The notes beneath the pieces are model-generated. The model had not been told where the DNA came from. It did no database searches and saw nothing but the letters and a program-made list of their open reading frames with translations. From positions 1-64,000 of the forward strand of contig CAYTZW010000001.1 in NCBI GenBank assembly GCA_964442785.1: a DNA stretch of 64,000 bases. The letters are read 5' to 3'. The stretch is from SIG223 sp964442785 (lineage in GTDB: Bacteria > Bacillota_I > Bacilli_A > RFN20 > DUOF01). The position numbers were made by a program, and so were the translations under genes. This document shows, piece after piece, positions 44,019 to 53,248 of the stretch (the stretch's first letter is position 1; each line of letters begins with the position of its first letter).

Positions 44019-44032
44019 TTTTCTTTAATTTG

Positions 44033-44059
44033 AAAAAAACCACTTTGCAGTGGTCTTTT
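44033..44059 (-). terminator. Terminator between rpmH and rnpA
   Basis: ACCACT-GCAA-AGTGGT stem (about 44039-44054), then T7 on the minus strand. It likely lets rpmH be expressed far above rnpA. Confidence 0.9.
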
Positions 44060-44194
44060 TTATGCGGTTAATTCCTTTCTTCCTTTTGCCCTTCTACGAG
44101 CTATTACATTTCTACCATTAGCAGTAGCCATTCTTGCTCTAAAACCGTGCGTCTTAGCATGTTTTCTTTTACTAGGTTGATAAGTTCTTTTCAT
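44060..44194 (-). CDS. rpmH: 50S ribosomal protein bL34
   Basis: This is a 44-residue, very basic protein: MKRTYQPSKRKHAKTHGFRA, then RMATANGRNVIARRRAKGRK. It is full length. It is the first leftward gene from oriC, as in almost all Bacillota. GGAGGTG lies before the ATG. Confidence 0.97.
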   Translation of the reverse strand: MKRTYQPSKRKHAKTHGFRARMATANGRNVIARRRAKGRKELTA

Positions 44195-44588
44195 TATTAC
44201 ACCTCCAAATAAATTTATACCACGCTCAAATTATATAGATAAAATGTCTTTAAGTCAATAAAAATAAGGATTATCAACCAATTTTTTACTAACAAAATAA
44301 TGTTGAAAACACACAAAAAATATGTGGATAACTTTCAAAAAAGCCATATAATAAAAGAAAAACAAATGTTGATAACTTTATTCACTGTGGAAAACTTTAT
44401 CCACTTTTACCCAATTTTCCCCGTTTATAAAGTTTTAGACAATTTATCCACAATGAATATTTGTTGACAATTGCTAAAAATCAATAATCATAAGGATTTT
44501 CATTGTTGAAAACTCTGTGGAAAATTAAAAATCAATAGACTTTTCCACAATAAATGGTATATTAAAGAAGGAATAAAGGAGTGGGAAA
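44195..44588. other. oriC: Chromosomal origin (oriC), rpmH-dnaA intergenic part
   Basis: This 394-bp region has clustered DnaA boxes. A perfect TTATCCACA is at 44444-44452, with near-perfect boxes at 44323-44331 (TGTGGATAA), 44367-44375, 44386-44394, 44397-44405, 44462-44470, 44504-44512, 44516-44524 and 44541-44549 (TTTTCCACA). The leftmost part is AT-rich. Two more boxes lie between dnaA and dnaN, so the origin appears bipartite as in B. subtilis. Transcription diverges from here. Confidence 0.93.
44536..44563 (+). promoter_or_regulatory. dnaA promoter with DnaA box in the spacer
   Basis: TAGACT (44536-44541), 16 bases, TATATT (44558-44563). A TTTTCCACA box (44541-44549) lies between them, a layout expected for DnaA autorepression. 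TTGACA at 44464-44469 may mark a second upstream promoter. Confidence 0.55.
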
Positions 44589-45944
44589 ATGTTATCAAAA
44601 CTAAATAATATTTGGGACGAGGTTCTTTCTAAGCTAAAAGTCCAAATAAATGATGCTAATATTTTTAACAATTTTCTATTATCTACTAAATTAGTAAATT
44701 TAGAAGGAGATACCGCTACAATAAGTGTACCTTCCAAATTTACAAGGGAACTTATCGTTTTTAAATATTTAGATTTAATACAAAATTGTTTATGTGAAGT
44801 TACTGAAACAAACTTCAAATGTGTAATCAAAGAAGAAAAAGAAATAAATGTTCCTGTAAGAGGAAATTTTACCAGCGATGAAGCTTTAAATAATACTAAT
44901 TTAAATACTAAATATACTTTCGACAACTTTGTTGTCGGTACTTGTAATAGAGAATGTCATTCAGCTGCTTTAACAGTAGCTATTGAACCAGGTAATTTCT
45001 ATAATCCACTTTTTATATATGGAAAATCTGGAATTGGAAAAACCCATTTATTACACGCTATTGGGAATTATGCTAGATTAAAACAACCTAGAACTTTTAG
45101 AATTTTATATACTTCTTCTCAAGATTTTATGGACGACTTGTTCAAATCATTTAGAGAAGAAAGAGGAGCAGAAATCTTAAAAGAGAAAATTAAATCTATA
45201 GATTTACTTCTTATCGATGATATTCAATTCTTCTCTGGAAAAGATAAAATGGGAGAAATATTTTTCCAATTATTTAACAATTTAATCAATTCAAGAAAAC
45301 AAATCGTTATCACAAGTGATAGACCACCTCATGAGCTAAAAGGATTAGAAGATAGATTAGTCAGCAGATTTGCTTCTGGACTAAGTGTTGGTATTGAAAA
45401 CCCTGAATTTGATACATCTTTAAAAATCTTACACAAAAAAATAGAATCTTTAAATTTAACAACCGAAAAAATTGATGAAGATGTCTTAAATCATATTGCT
45501 TTGAAATATTCAAGCGATATTAGACAACTTGAAGGAGCTCTTAATAGATTAATCTATTACGCTATCAATTTTAAACAACAAGAACATATAGATATGGATT
45601 TAGCTTTAGAGGCTTTTAAAGGTTTAGCACCTTCTGTTAGTAAAAAGAATGAATCCGTTTCTGTTGAAAGAATTAAAAATGCTGTCGCAGATTATTACAA
45701 CTTATCCACAACTCAGTTGATATCTAAAGTAAGAACTAACAATATTGCTACTGCAAGACACGTTGCAATGTATCTATGTCGAAGTATTTTAGACATTCCT
45801 TTTATTCAAATCGGAGTAGAATTTGGAGGAAGGGACCACTCGACTGTTATTAATGCGTGTGAAAAAATCGAAGAATTGTTGAAAACTGATGAGCAATATA
45901 AGAAAGCAATAGATGAGTTAAAATTCATCTTAAAAAGTAAATAA
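44589..45944 (+). CDS. dnaA: Chromosomal replication initiator DnaA
   Basis: This 451-residue protein has the N-terminal DnaB-loading domain, a short linker, the AAA+ domain with Walker A GKSGIGKTHLLHA and Walker B LLLIDDIQFFSGKD, and a C-terminal HTH with the DnaA signature GGRDHSTVINACEKI. AAGGAGTGG precedes the ATG. A perfect DnaA box lies inside the gene at 45702-45710. It opens oriC. Confidence 0.99.
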   Translation: MLSKLNNIWDEVLSKLKVQINDANIFNNFLLSTKLVNLEGDTATISVPSKFTRELIVFKYLDLIQNCLCEVTETNFKCVIKEEKEINVPVRGNFTSDEALNNTNLNTKYTFDNFVVGTCNRECHSAALTVAIEPGNFYNPLFIYGKSGIGKTHLLHAIGNYARLKQPRTFRILYTSSQDFMDDLFKSFREERGAEILKEKIKSIDLLLIDDIQFFSGKDKMGEIFFQLFNNLINSRKQIVITSDRPPHELKGLEDRLVSRFASGLSVGIENPEFDTSLKILHKKIESLNLTTEKIDEDVLNHIALKYSSDIRQLEGALNRLIYYAINFKQQEHIDMDLALEAFKGLAPSVSKKNESVSVERIKNAVADYYNLSTTQLISKVRTNNIATARHVAMYLCRSILDIPFIQIGVEFGGRDHSTVINACEKIEELLKTDEQYKKAIDELKFILKSK

Positions 45945-46008
45945 AATATAGAAAATTTGATTTATTTATAGAGCAATTTGTGGTAGAATATTAGTGTTGA
46001 AAAAGGAG

Positions 46009-46025
46009 TTATCAACTTTTCCACA
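46009..46025. promoter_or_regulatory. DnaA boxes between dnaA and dnaN
   Basis: TTATCAACT (46009-46017) and TTTTCCACA (46017-46025) lie in the 120-bp dnaA-dnaN gap. In Bacillus the unwinding part of oriC lies here. Confidence 0.7.
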
Positions 46026-46064
46026 GCCCTTATTGTTATTATTAATTATCTTAGGAGGAATAAT

Positions 46065-47186
46065 ATGAGATTTATAATTTCAAGAGTTCATTTGATGAAT
46101 GCTTTAAACATCGTTTCCAAAGCCGTATCTAACAAAAGTCCTTTACCTATTTTAAATGGAATTAAATTTGAGTTATCAAACGACCAATTAGTTTTATTAG
46201 GTAGTGATACCGATATATCTATAAAAACAATTATTCCTGTTACTGAAAAAGGTGAACAAATTATCAATGTTTTTGAAACTGGAGAAATTGTTTTATCTAG
46301 TAGATATATTACAGAAATAGTTAGAAAGATAGATAGTGAGAGAATTGAGTTAGAAATACTAGACGGAAATTTAGTAAAAATAAGCGACCAACATACAAAC
46401 TTTAATATAAATGGAATTAAAGCTAAAGACTATCCACAAATAGATTTAAACCCAAATGGAACATTAATTTCTTTAAATGCTCAAACATTGAAAACAACTT
46501 TAAATCAAACTATATTTGCAACTTCTATTTCAGAAACCAGACCAATGTTAACAGGTGTTAATTTCAAAATGGACGGCAATATTTTAGAATGTGTAGCAAC
46601 TGATACTTTTAGATTAGCTAAAAAAGTTATCAAAACTAATGAGTCAGGATTATTTAATGTAACTATTCCTGCTAAGAGTTTGTCTGAAATCTCAAAAATT
46701 ATCGACAATGATGAAATTGTAAATATTTATTTTTCTGAGAAAAAAGTTTTATTCAAATTAGCTAAAACAACTATTTCAACAAGAATTATCAGTGGAGTTT
46801 ATCCAGATACATCAAAATTAATACCTAGTAATCAAGATTATAGACTAGAAGTAATAACTAGCAATATTTTAGCTGCTGTTGATAGAGCGTCTTTATTATC
46901 TACCGATAGAAATAACATTGTTAAGTTAAATATGAGCCAAGAAAAAGTGGAAATATCATCTAATAGCCAAGAAATTGGTTCTGTTAATGAAAGATTAAAT
47001 ACTTTCCATTATGAAGGAGATAAAATGAGTATTTCTTTCTCTGCTCAATATGTCCAAGATGCTATCAAAGCTATTGGAAGTGAAGATATTCAATTATTAT
47101 TTGTAGGAGAAATGAAACCTTTTGTTATCAAGAACAAAGAAGATGATTCGATAACACAACTAGTAGTTCCAGTAAGAACTTATTAA
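46065..47186 (+). CDS. dnaN: DNA polymerase III sliding clamp (beta)
   Basis: This 373-residue clamp has three repeated domains. Family blocks are AVSNKSPLPILNGIKFE, AKDYPQIDLN, ATDTFRLAKK, and the C-terminal LLFVGEMKPFVIK then LVVPVRTY. A strong GGAGGAATAAT precedes the ATG. Confidence 0.98.
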   Translation: MRFIISRVHLMNALNIVSKAVSNKSPLPILNGIKFELSNDQLVLLGSDTDISIKTIIPVTEKGEQIINVFETGEIVLSSRYITEIVRKIDSERIELEILDGNLVKISDQHTNFNINGIKAKDYPQIDLNPNGTLISLNAQTLKTTLNQTIFATSISETRPMLTGVNFKMDGNILECVATDTFRLAKKVIKTNESGLFNVTIPAKSLSEISKIIDNDEIVNIYFSEKKVLFKLAKTTISTRIISGVYPDTSKLIPSNQDYRLEVITSNILAAVDRASLLSTDRNNIVKLNMSQEKVEISSNSQEIGSVNERLNTFHYEGDKMSISFSAQYVQDAIKAIGSEDIQLLFVGEMKPFVIKNKEDDSITQLVVPVRTY

Positions 47187-47209
47187 AGAGCAAAAAAATG
47201 CTCTTTTTC
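47185..47209 (+). terminator. Terminator of dnaA-dnaN
   Basis: AAAGAGCA and TGCTCTTT arms directly after the dnaN stop, then T-rich DNA. Genes from yaaA onward therefore need their own promoter. Confidence 0.88.
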
Positions 47210-47347
47210 TTTTGTTTTAAAAAAGTAAATCAAAAATGATAAAACTATAAGAAAATAATGATAAAATCGTGCTATAAGGCTAAAAATAGGTAAAAACAGA
47301 TAAAGTGAAGAATATATTCTTTGCTTTTTTTTATGTTTATGATAAAA

Positions 47348-47373
47348 TATTAATATAAATATTTATATTAATA
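47348..47373. repeat. Perfect 26-bp AT palindrome upstream of yaaA
   Basis: TATTAATATAAAT (47348-47360) followed by its exact reverse complement (47361-47373), ending about 20 bases before the yaaA ATG. It contains -10-like hexamers. It could be an operator, a hairpin near the mRNA 5' end, or low-complexity chance. Confidence 0.5.
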
Positions 47374-47391
47374 AGTGGAAAAGGTGAAAAA

Positions 47392-47604
47392 ATGAAAAAA
47401 ATTACAATCAACACAGAATACATAACCTTAGGACAATTACTAAAATATGCCAATGTTATTAGCAATGGTTCAGATGCTAAAATCTTTCTTGTCGAAAATA
47501 AAGTCTTTGTAAATGGAGAACTAGAACAAAGAAGGGGTAGAAAAATTTATGACAATTATCAAATAAAAATTGATAAAGAAGAATTTTTGGTGAAAAGAGA
47601 ATGA
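47392..47604 (+). CDS. yaaA: S4-domain protein YaaA
   Basis: This 70-residue small S4 RNA-binding protein has ITLGQLLKYANVISNGSDAKIFLVENKVFVNGELEQRRGRKIY. It sits between dnaN and recF as in Bacillus and overlaps recF by 4 bases (ATGA). Its TGA stop is one proof of the standard code. Confidence 0.95.
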   Translation: MKKITINTEYITLGQLLKYANVISNGSDAKIFLVENKVFVNGELEQRRGRKIYDNYQIKIDKEEFLVKRE

Positions 47605-48704
47605 AACTTACTAAGATAAGATTAAGAGATTTTCGAAATTACCAAGATGTGAGTTTGAATTTTTCTAAAAGTAACGTCAATGTTTTATATGGTGATAACG
47701 CTCAAGGAAAAACAAATTTAGTCGAGGCAATTCATTATGCTTCACTTCTTTCTTCTTTTAGGACTAACAATGATTTAAGTTTGATAACTAAAGATAAAAT
47801 GTTTTCTATTATGGAATACGAATTTGAAAAAGAAGCCAAAAAAGTGAAAATAAAAATAATTCTAAGTAAAACAGGAAAGAAAATTTATGTTGATGAAATA
47901 GAAGAAAAAAAATTTCGAGATTACATAGGAAAAATCAATGTTATTTCCTTCTGTAGTGATGATATAAGAAAATTTAAAGAATCCCCAAAAGAAAGAAGAA
48001 AATTCTTTGATGAAGAAATAAGTAAATTTGATAAAAAATATTTACTACACTTATTAAAAATAAAAAAATATTTAAAACAAAGAAATGAAATACTAAAAAA
48101 TGAAACGAAATATTTGAATGAATATTTAGATATCATAGATTTAAAACTAGCCGAAGATAGTTGCTATATTTGTGAAATAAGAAAACGATTTGTTGCCAAG
48201 ATTAATGAGAAAATAAGTGATGTTTATAACCAAATAACAGGTCAAAATTCAATAATTAAAATTAAATATTCTAATTTGTTGAAAAATGAAGAAATAACAA
48301 AGGATAACATTCAAAAATTATATAGTGAAAATAGGATAAAAGATATTGAAAAAAAACAAACAAATGTTGGAATACAAAAAGAAAATTATGAATGTTTAAT
48401 TGATAATCAGATTTATTCAGAATATGCTTCACAAGGACAACAAAGATTAATTCTTTTAGCGTTAAAACTCACAATATTAAAAATTATTGAAGAAGAAAAC
48501 AAAATAAAAACATTACTAATATTAGATGATATATTTTCGGAACTAGATGAAGATAAGAAAAAGTTAGTTATGCAATATATCAAAGAAGAAAATCAAGTTT
48601 TTATAACAACCACTAATAAAAAAGAAATAGAAGAAAAAAAATATGATATTGATATTTCTTATTTTAATGTAAACAAAGGTATTGTAACAGAAAGGAATGA
48701 ATAA
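47601..48704 (+). CDS. recF: DNA replication/repair protein RecF
   Basis: This 367-residue SMC-like ATPase has Walker A YGDNAQGKTNLVEAIHY, signature SQGQQRLILLALKL and Walker B LLILDDIFSELDEDKK. It loads RecA at gaps with RecO and RecR (recR is also in this window). Confidence 0.97.
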   Translation: MKLTKIRLRDFRNYQDVSLNFSKSNVNVLYGDNAQGKTNLVEAIHYASLLSSFRTNNDLSLITKDKMFSIMEYEFEKEAKKVKIKIILSKTGKKIYVDEIEEKKFRDYIGKINVISFCSDDIRKFKESPKERRKFFDEEISKFDKKYLLHLLKIKKYLKQRNEILKNETKYLNEYLDIIDLKLAEDSCYICEIRKRFVAKINEKISDVYNQITGQNSIIKIKYSNLLKNEEITKDNIQKLYSENRIKDIEKKQTNVGIQKENYECLIDNQIYSEYASQGQQRLILLALKLTILKIIEEENKIKTLLILDDIFSELDEDKKKLVMQYIKEENQVFITTTNKKEIEEKKYDIDISYFNVNKGIVTERNE

Positions 48705-48707
48705 TAA

Positions 48708-50645
48708 ATGAATGAAAATGAAATAGAGACAGTAGTTGAAGAAGAATATACCGATGATAATATTCAAGTACTAGAAGGATTAGAAGCTGTTAGAAAAAGA
48801 CCAGGAATGTATATTGGTACAACTTCTGAAAGAGGATTGCATCATCTTGTTTGGGAAATCATTGATAATGCCATAGATGAGGCTTTAGCAGGATTTTGTA
48901 CCCAAGTTGATGTAACTGTTACTAAAGATAATGAAATAATCGTCAAAGATAATGGTAGAGGTATTCCTACAGGAATTAATAAAAAAACTGGTATTTCAAC
49001 TATAGAAACCGTTTATACAGTTTTACACGCAGGTGGAAAATTTGGAGAAAATGGTGGTTATAAAGTATCAGGAGGATTACACGGAGTAGGAGCAAGTGTT
49101 GTAAACGCTTTATCTACTTACCTTGAATGTACTGTTTGTAGAGAAGGAAAGAAATACTATTGCCGATTTGAAAAAGGAGGACATACAGTTCAACCTTTAA
49201 AGGTAATTGGAGAAACAACAGAAAGAGGCACCACTGTTAAATTTAAACCTGACCCAGAAATATTTACGGAAACAACTGTTTATAAATATGAAACTTTAAA
49301 AAATAGAATAAGACAATTAGCATTCTTAAACAAAGGATTAAAAATCACTTTAAAAGATGAAAGAGAAGAAAATGTTTATGATGAATTTCATTATGAAGGT
49401 GGTTTAAAAGAATATGTAAAATACATTAATCAAAACAAAACAGTTTTACATAACGATATCATTTATAGTGAAGGTGCTGCGGAAGGAATTTCTGTAGAAG
49501 TTGCTATTCAATACAATACGGGAGATTTACCAAGTATATATTCATATTGTAATAACATTAATACTCAAGAAGGTGGAACTCACGAAGAAGGTTTTAGATT
49601 AGCACTTTCAAGAGTTTTAAATAACTATGCAAGAAAAAATAAATATTTATCGGATAAAGATGAAGCTTTAACTAATGAAGACTTGAAAGAAGGATTAACC
49701 GCAGTAGTATCTGTAAAACACCCAAATCCTCAATATGAAGGACAAACAAAAACTAAGTTAGGAAATTCAGAAGTTAGAAAAATTGTAAGTAACATCTTAG
49801 GAGAAGACTTAGAAAGGTATTTATTAGAAAATCCAGACCAAGCAAAAATAATTATCGAAAAAGCAATGCTTGCAAGTGAAGCAAGAAGGGCTGCTAAAAG
49901 AGCTAGAGAAATGACAAAGAAAAAGAACTTGCTTGATGTAGCAGGAATTCCAGGAAAACTAGCTGATTGTTCTAGCAATAATCCAGAATTAAATGAATTA
50001 TACTTAGTGGAGGGAGATTCAGCAGGTGGTAGTGCTAAAACAGGTAGAGATAGAAGATACCAAGCAGTTTTACCATTAAGAGGAAAAATCTTAAACGTTG
50101 AAAAAGCAAGTAACGATAAAATCTTTGCTAGTGAACCAATAAGAAACTTAATAACTTCATTAGGTTGTGGAATTGGAACAGAGTTTGATATAACTAAATT
50201 AAAATATCACAAAGTATTTATTATGACCGATGCTGACGTCGATGGAGCTCACATTAGAATATTGCTTTTAACATTCTTCTATCGTTATATGAAACCTTTA
50301 GTAGAAGGTGGACATATTTATGCAGCACAACCACCACTTTATAAAATAGCGTGGGGTAAAAATAATGAAGCTTATGCTTATTCAGATGAAGAATTAGAAA
50401 AAGTAAAAGCAGAACACCCAAATACAAAATTAAGCATTCAAAGATATAAAGGTTTAGGAGAAATGAATGCTGATCAATTATGGGAAACTACAATGAACCC
50501 AGAAAATAGGGTATTACTAAAAATAACCGTTGAAGATGCAGTTGATGCTGATTTAGCTTTTGATATGTTAATGGGAGAAAAAGTAGAACCTAGAAGAAAC
50601 TTTATCTTAGCAAATGCTAAATTTGTTGAGAATTTAGACATATAA
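48708..50645 (+). CDS. gyrB: DNA gyrase subunit B
   Basis: This 645-residue protein has a GHKL ATPase domain (NIQVLEGLEAVRKRPGMYIG, EIIDNAIDEALAGF, GVGASVVNALS) and a TOPRIM domain (YLVEGDSAGGSAKTGRDR, then DADVDGAHI). It lies 3 bases after recF and just before gyrA, which fixes it as gyrase rather than topo IV. Confidence 0.98.
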   Translation: MNENEIETVVEEEYTDDNIQVLEGLEAVRKRPGMYIGTTSERGLHHLVWEIIDNAIDEALAGFCTQVDVTVTKDNEIIVKDNGRGIPTGINKKTGISTIETVYTVLHAGGKFGENGGYKVSGGLHGVGASVVNALSTYLECTVCREGKKYYCRFEKGGHTVQPLKVIGETTERGTTVKFKPDPEIFTETTVYKYETLKNRIRQLAFLNKGLKITLKDEREENVYDEFHYEGGLKEYVKYINQNKTVLHNDIIYSEGAAEGISVEVAIQYNTGDLPSIYSYCNNINTQEGGTHEEGFRLALSRVLNNYARKNKYLSDKDEALTNEDLKEGLTAVVSVKHPNPQYEGQTKTKLGNSEVRKIVSNILGEDLERYLLENPDQAKIIIEKAMLASEARRAAKRAREMTKKKNLLDVAGIPGKLADCSSNNPELNELYLVEGDSAGGSAKTGRDRRYQAVLPLRGKILNVEKASNDKIFASEPIRNLITSLGCGIGTEFDITKLKYHKVFIMTDADVDGAHIRILLLTFFYRYMKPLVEGGHIYAAQPPLYKIAWGKNNEAYAYSDEELEKVKAEHPNTKLSIQRYKGLGEMNADQLWETTMNPENRVLLKITVEDAVDADLAFDMLMGEKVEPRRNFILANAKFVENLDI

Positions 50646-50658
50646 GGAGGAATAGAAA

Positions 50659-53172
50659 ATGGCAACAAATAAAGATGATGAATTATTTATAAAACCACAC
50701 GAAGAAGCAACTTTAGTTAATATTTCTAATGAGGTTAGAAATTCCTTCTTAGCTTATGCAATGTCAGTTATCGTTGCAAGAGCACTTCCAGATGTAAGAG
50801 ACGGATTAAAACCAGTACATAGAAGAATATTATTTTCAATGAATGACCAAGGAATGCAATATGATAAGCCATACAAAAAATGTGCTCGTATTGTAGGAGA
50901 TGTAATGGGAAAATATCACCCTCACGGAGACTCTGCAATATACGATGCTTTAGTAAGATTAGCACAAGATTTTTCAAGTAGATATCCAATGGTAGACGGA
51001 CATGGTAACTTTGGTAATATTGACGGGGACGGAGCTGCCGCAATGCGTTATACAGAAGCAAGACTAACAAAAATTGCTTCAGAAATGGTAAAAGACATTA
51101 ATAAAGATACTGTAGACTTTATGGATAACTATGACGGAGAAGAAAAAGAACCAACCGTTCTTCCTTCGAAAATACCTAACATTTTAGTTAATGGAAGTAC
51201 AGGAATTGCAGTTGGAATGGCAACAAACATACCACCTCACAATTTAGGAGAAGTTATTGATGCTATATTAGCAATTATGGAAAATCCTGATATCACAGCA
51301 GTAGATATTATTAATAACTATTTATATGGACCAGATTTTCCAACAGGAGCAATTATTTTAGGAAAATCAGGAATTAAGAAAGCTTATGAAACTGGAAATG
51401 GAAGTATTGTTCTACGTTCTAAAACTGAAATAGAAGAAATGGAACACGGCAAAAAAAGAATAATCGTAACTGAAATACCATATCAAGTTAACAAATCAGC
51501 ATTAGTTGAAAAAATAGGAAATTTAGTAAGAGAAAAAGTAATTGAAGGAATAACTGCTTTAAGAGATGAATCAAGTAGAGAAGGAATAAGAATTGTTATT
51601 GAACTTAGAAAAGATATTGTTCCTGAAGTAATTTTAAATCAATTATTCAAATTAACTCAATTACAAATAAGTTATGGAATTAATACTTTAGCAATAGTAA
51701 ATGGAGAACCAAAGATTTTACCTCTTGTTGATTTAATAAAATTATATTTAGAATTCCAAGAAGAAGTATTTGTTAGAAGAACAAGATTTGATTTAAAAAT
51801 ATTAACTGATAGAAAACATATTTTAGAAGGATTAAAAATAGCAGTTGATAACATTGATGCTATTATTAATGTTATTAGAAACAGTAGAGAAGCTGATAAT
51901 GGTCAAAAAGAATTACAAGAAACATTTGGATTATCAGAAAAACAAAGTAAAGCTATTTTGGAAATGAGACTTCAAAGATTATCAGGTATTCAAAGAGATA
52001 AAATTCACGAAGAATTAGCCCAAATAACAGAGCAAATAACAGAATTAGAAACAATACTAGCAGATCGTAATTTAATCTTAGAACACATCAAAAATGAACT
52101 ATTAGAAATAAAAGAAAAATATTCTGATCCACGTAGAACAGAAATATCTAATGAAAGTTATGATATAGATGATGAAGATTTAATACCAGAAGAAAAAATA
52201 ACAATAACCTTAACGTCAAATGGATATATTAAAAGAGTTAGTACCGATACTTACAAAACTCAAAATCGAGGCGGAAAAGGAATAAAAGGAATGACTACTA
52301 ATGAAGAAGATGTTGTTGATTTGCTACTTACAACAAAAACTCATACTGATATTTTATTCTTTACTAACGTTGGAAAAGTATATCGTTTAAGAGGACATCA
52401 AGTTCCAGAATATAGTAGACAAGCAAAAGGAATACCTGCTATTAACTTACTAAATATGGATAAAAATGAAAAAGTAAGAGCAATGATAAGTTTAGATGAG
52501 TACAATGAAAATCAAAACTTAACCTTTATAACATTAGAAGGAATAGTTAAAAGAGTACCACTAGAAGAATTTGTTAGAATTAGACAAAGTGGAAAAATAG
52601 CGGTAACTTTAAAAGAAAATGATGAATTGTTTGCAGTCAAGAAAACAAACGGAAATGAAGAAATATTAATTGCTTGTTCCACTGGAAAAGTAGTTAGATT
52701 TAATGAAAATGATATTAGAGTAATGGGTAGAACCGCTATGGGAGTAAAAGGTATAGAAACTGTAGGTGGTGTAGTAGTAGGTGCTGCTACATCAAGTGAA
52801 GGAGAATACTTATTATCTGTAACTGATAAAGGTTATGGAAAAATGTCAAAAATCACTGATTATCGTTTATCTTTAAGAGGTGGACGTGGAGTAAGAACGA
52901 TAGAAACCACAGAGAAAAATGGTAATTTAATAGGTACAAAAGCAGTAAAAGGTGATGAAGATTTAATGATAGTAACTAATAAAGGAATTATCATTAGAAT
53001 ATCATTAGATGATATGAAAGTATCTAGTAGAAGTACTCAAGGGGTACGATTAATTAAATTAAATGAAGACCAAAAAGTTGCTTCTATTGAAATAGTTGAA
53101 AAAGAAATAGAAGAAGAAAACAACGAACAATTAGTTGAAGAAACAAATGTTCAAGAAACCACAGAAGAATAA
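50659..53172 (+). CDS. gyrA: DNA gyrase subunit A
   Basis: This 837-residue protein has the catalytic Tyr in AAAMRYTEARL, a winged-helix/tower region and a C-terminal beta-pinwheel. The GyrA box QNRGGKG (in TYKTQNRGGKGIKG) marks gyrase rather than ParC. The tail is Glu-rich. Start ATG 50659 has AAGGAGG. Confidence 0.98.
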   Translation: MATNKDDELFIKPHEEATLVNISNEVRNSFLAYAMSVIVARALPDVRDGLKPVHRRILFSMNDQGMQYDKPYKKCARIVGDVMGKYHPHGDSAIYDALVRLAQDFSSRYPMVDGHGNFGNIDGDGAAAMRYTEARLTKIASEMVKDINKDTVDFMDNYDGEEKEPTVLPSKIPNILVNGSTGIAVGMATNIPPHNLGEVIDAILAIMENPDITAVDIINNYLYGPDFPTGAIILGKSGIKKAYETGNGSIVLRSKTEIEEMEHGKKRIIVTEIPYQVNKSALVEKIGNLVREKVIEGITALRDESSREGIRIVIELRKDIVPEVILNQLFKLTQLQISYGINTLAIVNGEPKILPLVDLIKLYLEFQEEVFVRRTRFDLKILTDRKHILEGLKIAVDNIDAIINVIRNSREADNGQKELQETFGLSEKQSKAILEMRLQRLSGIQRDKIHEELAQITEQITELETILADRNLILEHIKNELLEIKEKYSDPRRTEISNESYDIDDEDLIPEEKITITLTSNGYIKRVSTDTYKTQNRGGKGIKGMTTNEEDVVDLLLTTKTHTDILFFTNVGKVYRLRGHQVPEYSRQAKGIPAINLLNMDKNEKVRAMISLDEYNENQNLTFITLEGIVKRVPLEEFVRIRQSGKIAVTLKENDELFAVKKTNGNEEILIACSTGKVVRFNENDIRVMGRTAMGVKGIETVGGVVVGAATSSEGEYLLSVTDKGYGKMSKITDYRLSLRGGRGVRTIETTEKNGNLIGTKAVKGDEDLMIVTNKGIIIRISLDDMKVSSRSTQGVRLIKLNEDQKVASIEIVEKEIEEENNEQLVEETNVQETTEE

Positions 53173-53183
53173 AAAATGAAGTT

Positions 53184-53213
53184 TTTACTACTATGATATA
53201 TCATAGTAGTAAA
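53184..53213. repeat. Perfect 30-bp palindrome between gyrA and serS
   Basis: Fifteen bases beginning TTTACTACTATG (53184-53198) are followed by their exact reverse complement (53199-53213). No T run follows, so it is not a standard terminator. It lies 7 bases before a parS site. It could be a cruciform or operator, or a weak terminator of gyrA. Confidence 0.65.
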
Positions 53214-53219
53214 TACTAT

Positions 53220-53235
53220 AGTTTCACGTGAAACA
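53220..53235. promoter_or_regulatory. parS site 1 (one mismatch)
   Basis: AGTTTCACGTGAAACA matches the ParB consensus TGTTTCACGTGAAACA at 15 of 16 positions. It lies 13 bases before the serS ATG. Confidence 0.9.
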
Positions 53236-53248
53236 TTTAGGAGGAAAT

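Noticed and set aside
44525..44926. Minus-strand frame over the dnaA start
   Set aside because: It is antisense to the conserved dnaA N-terminus and its promoter.
53173..53248. T-box or other riboswitch before serS
   Set aside because: The gap is only about 75 bp and is filled by a palindrome, a parS site and the ribosome site; there is no room for a T-box.
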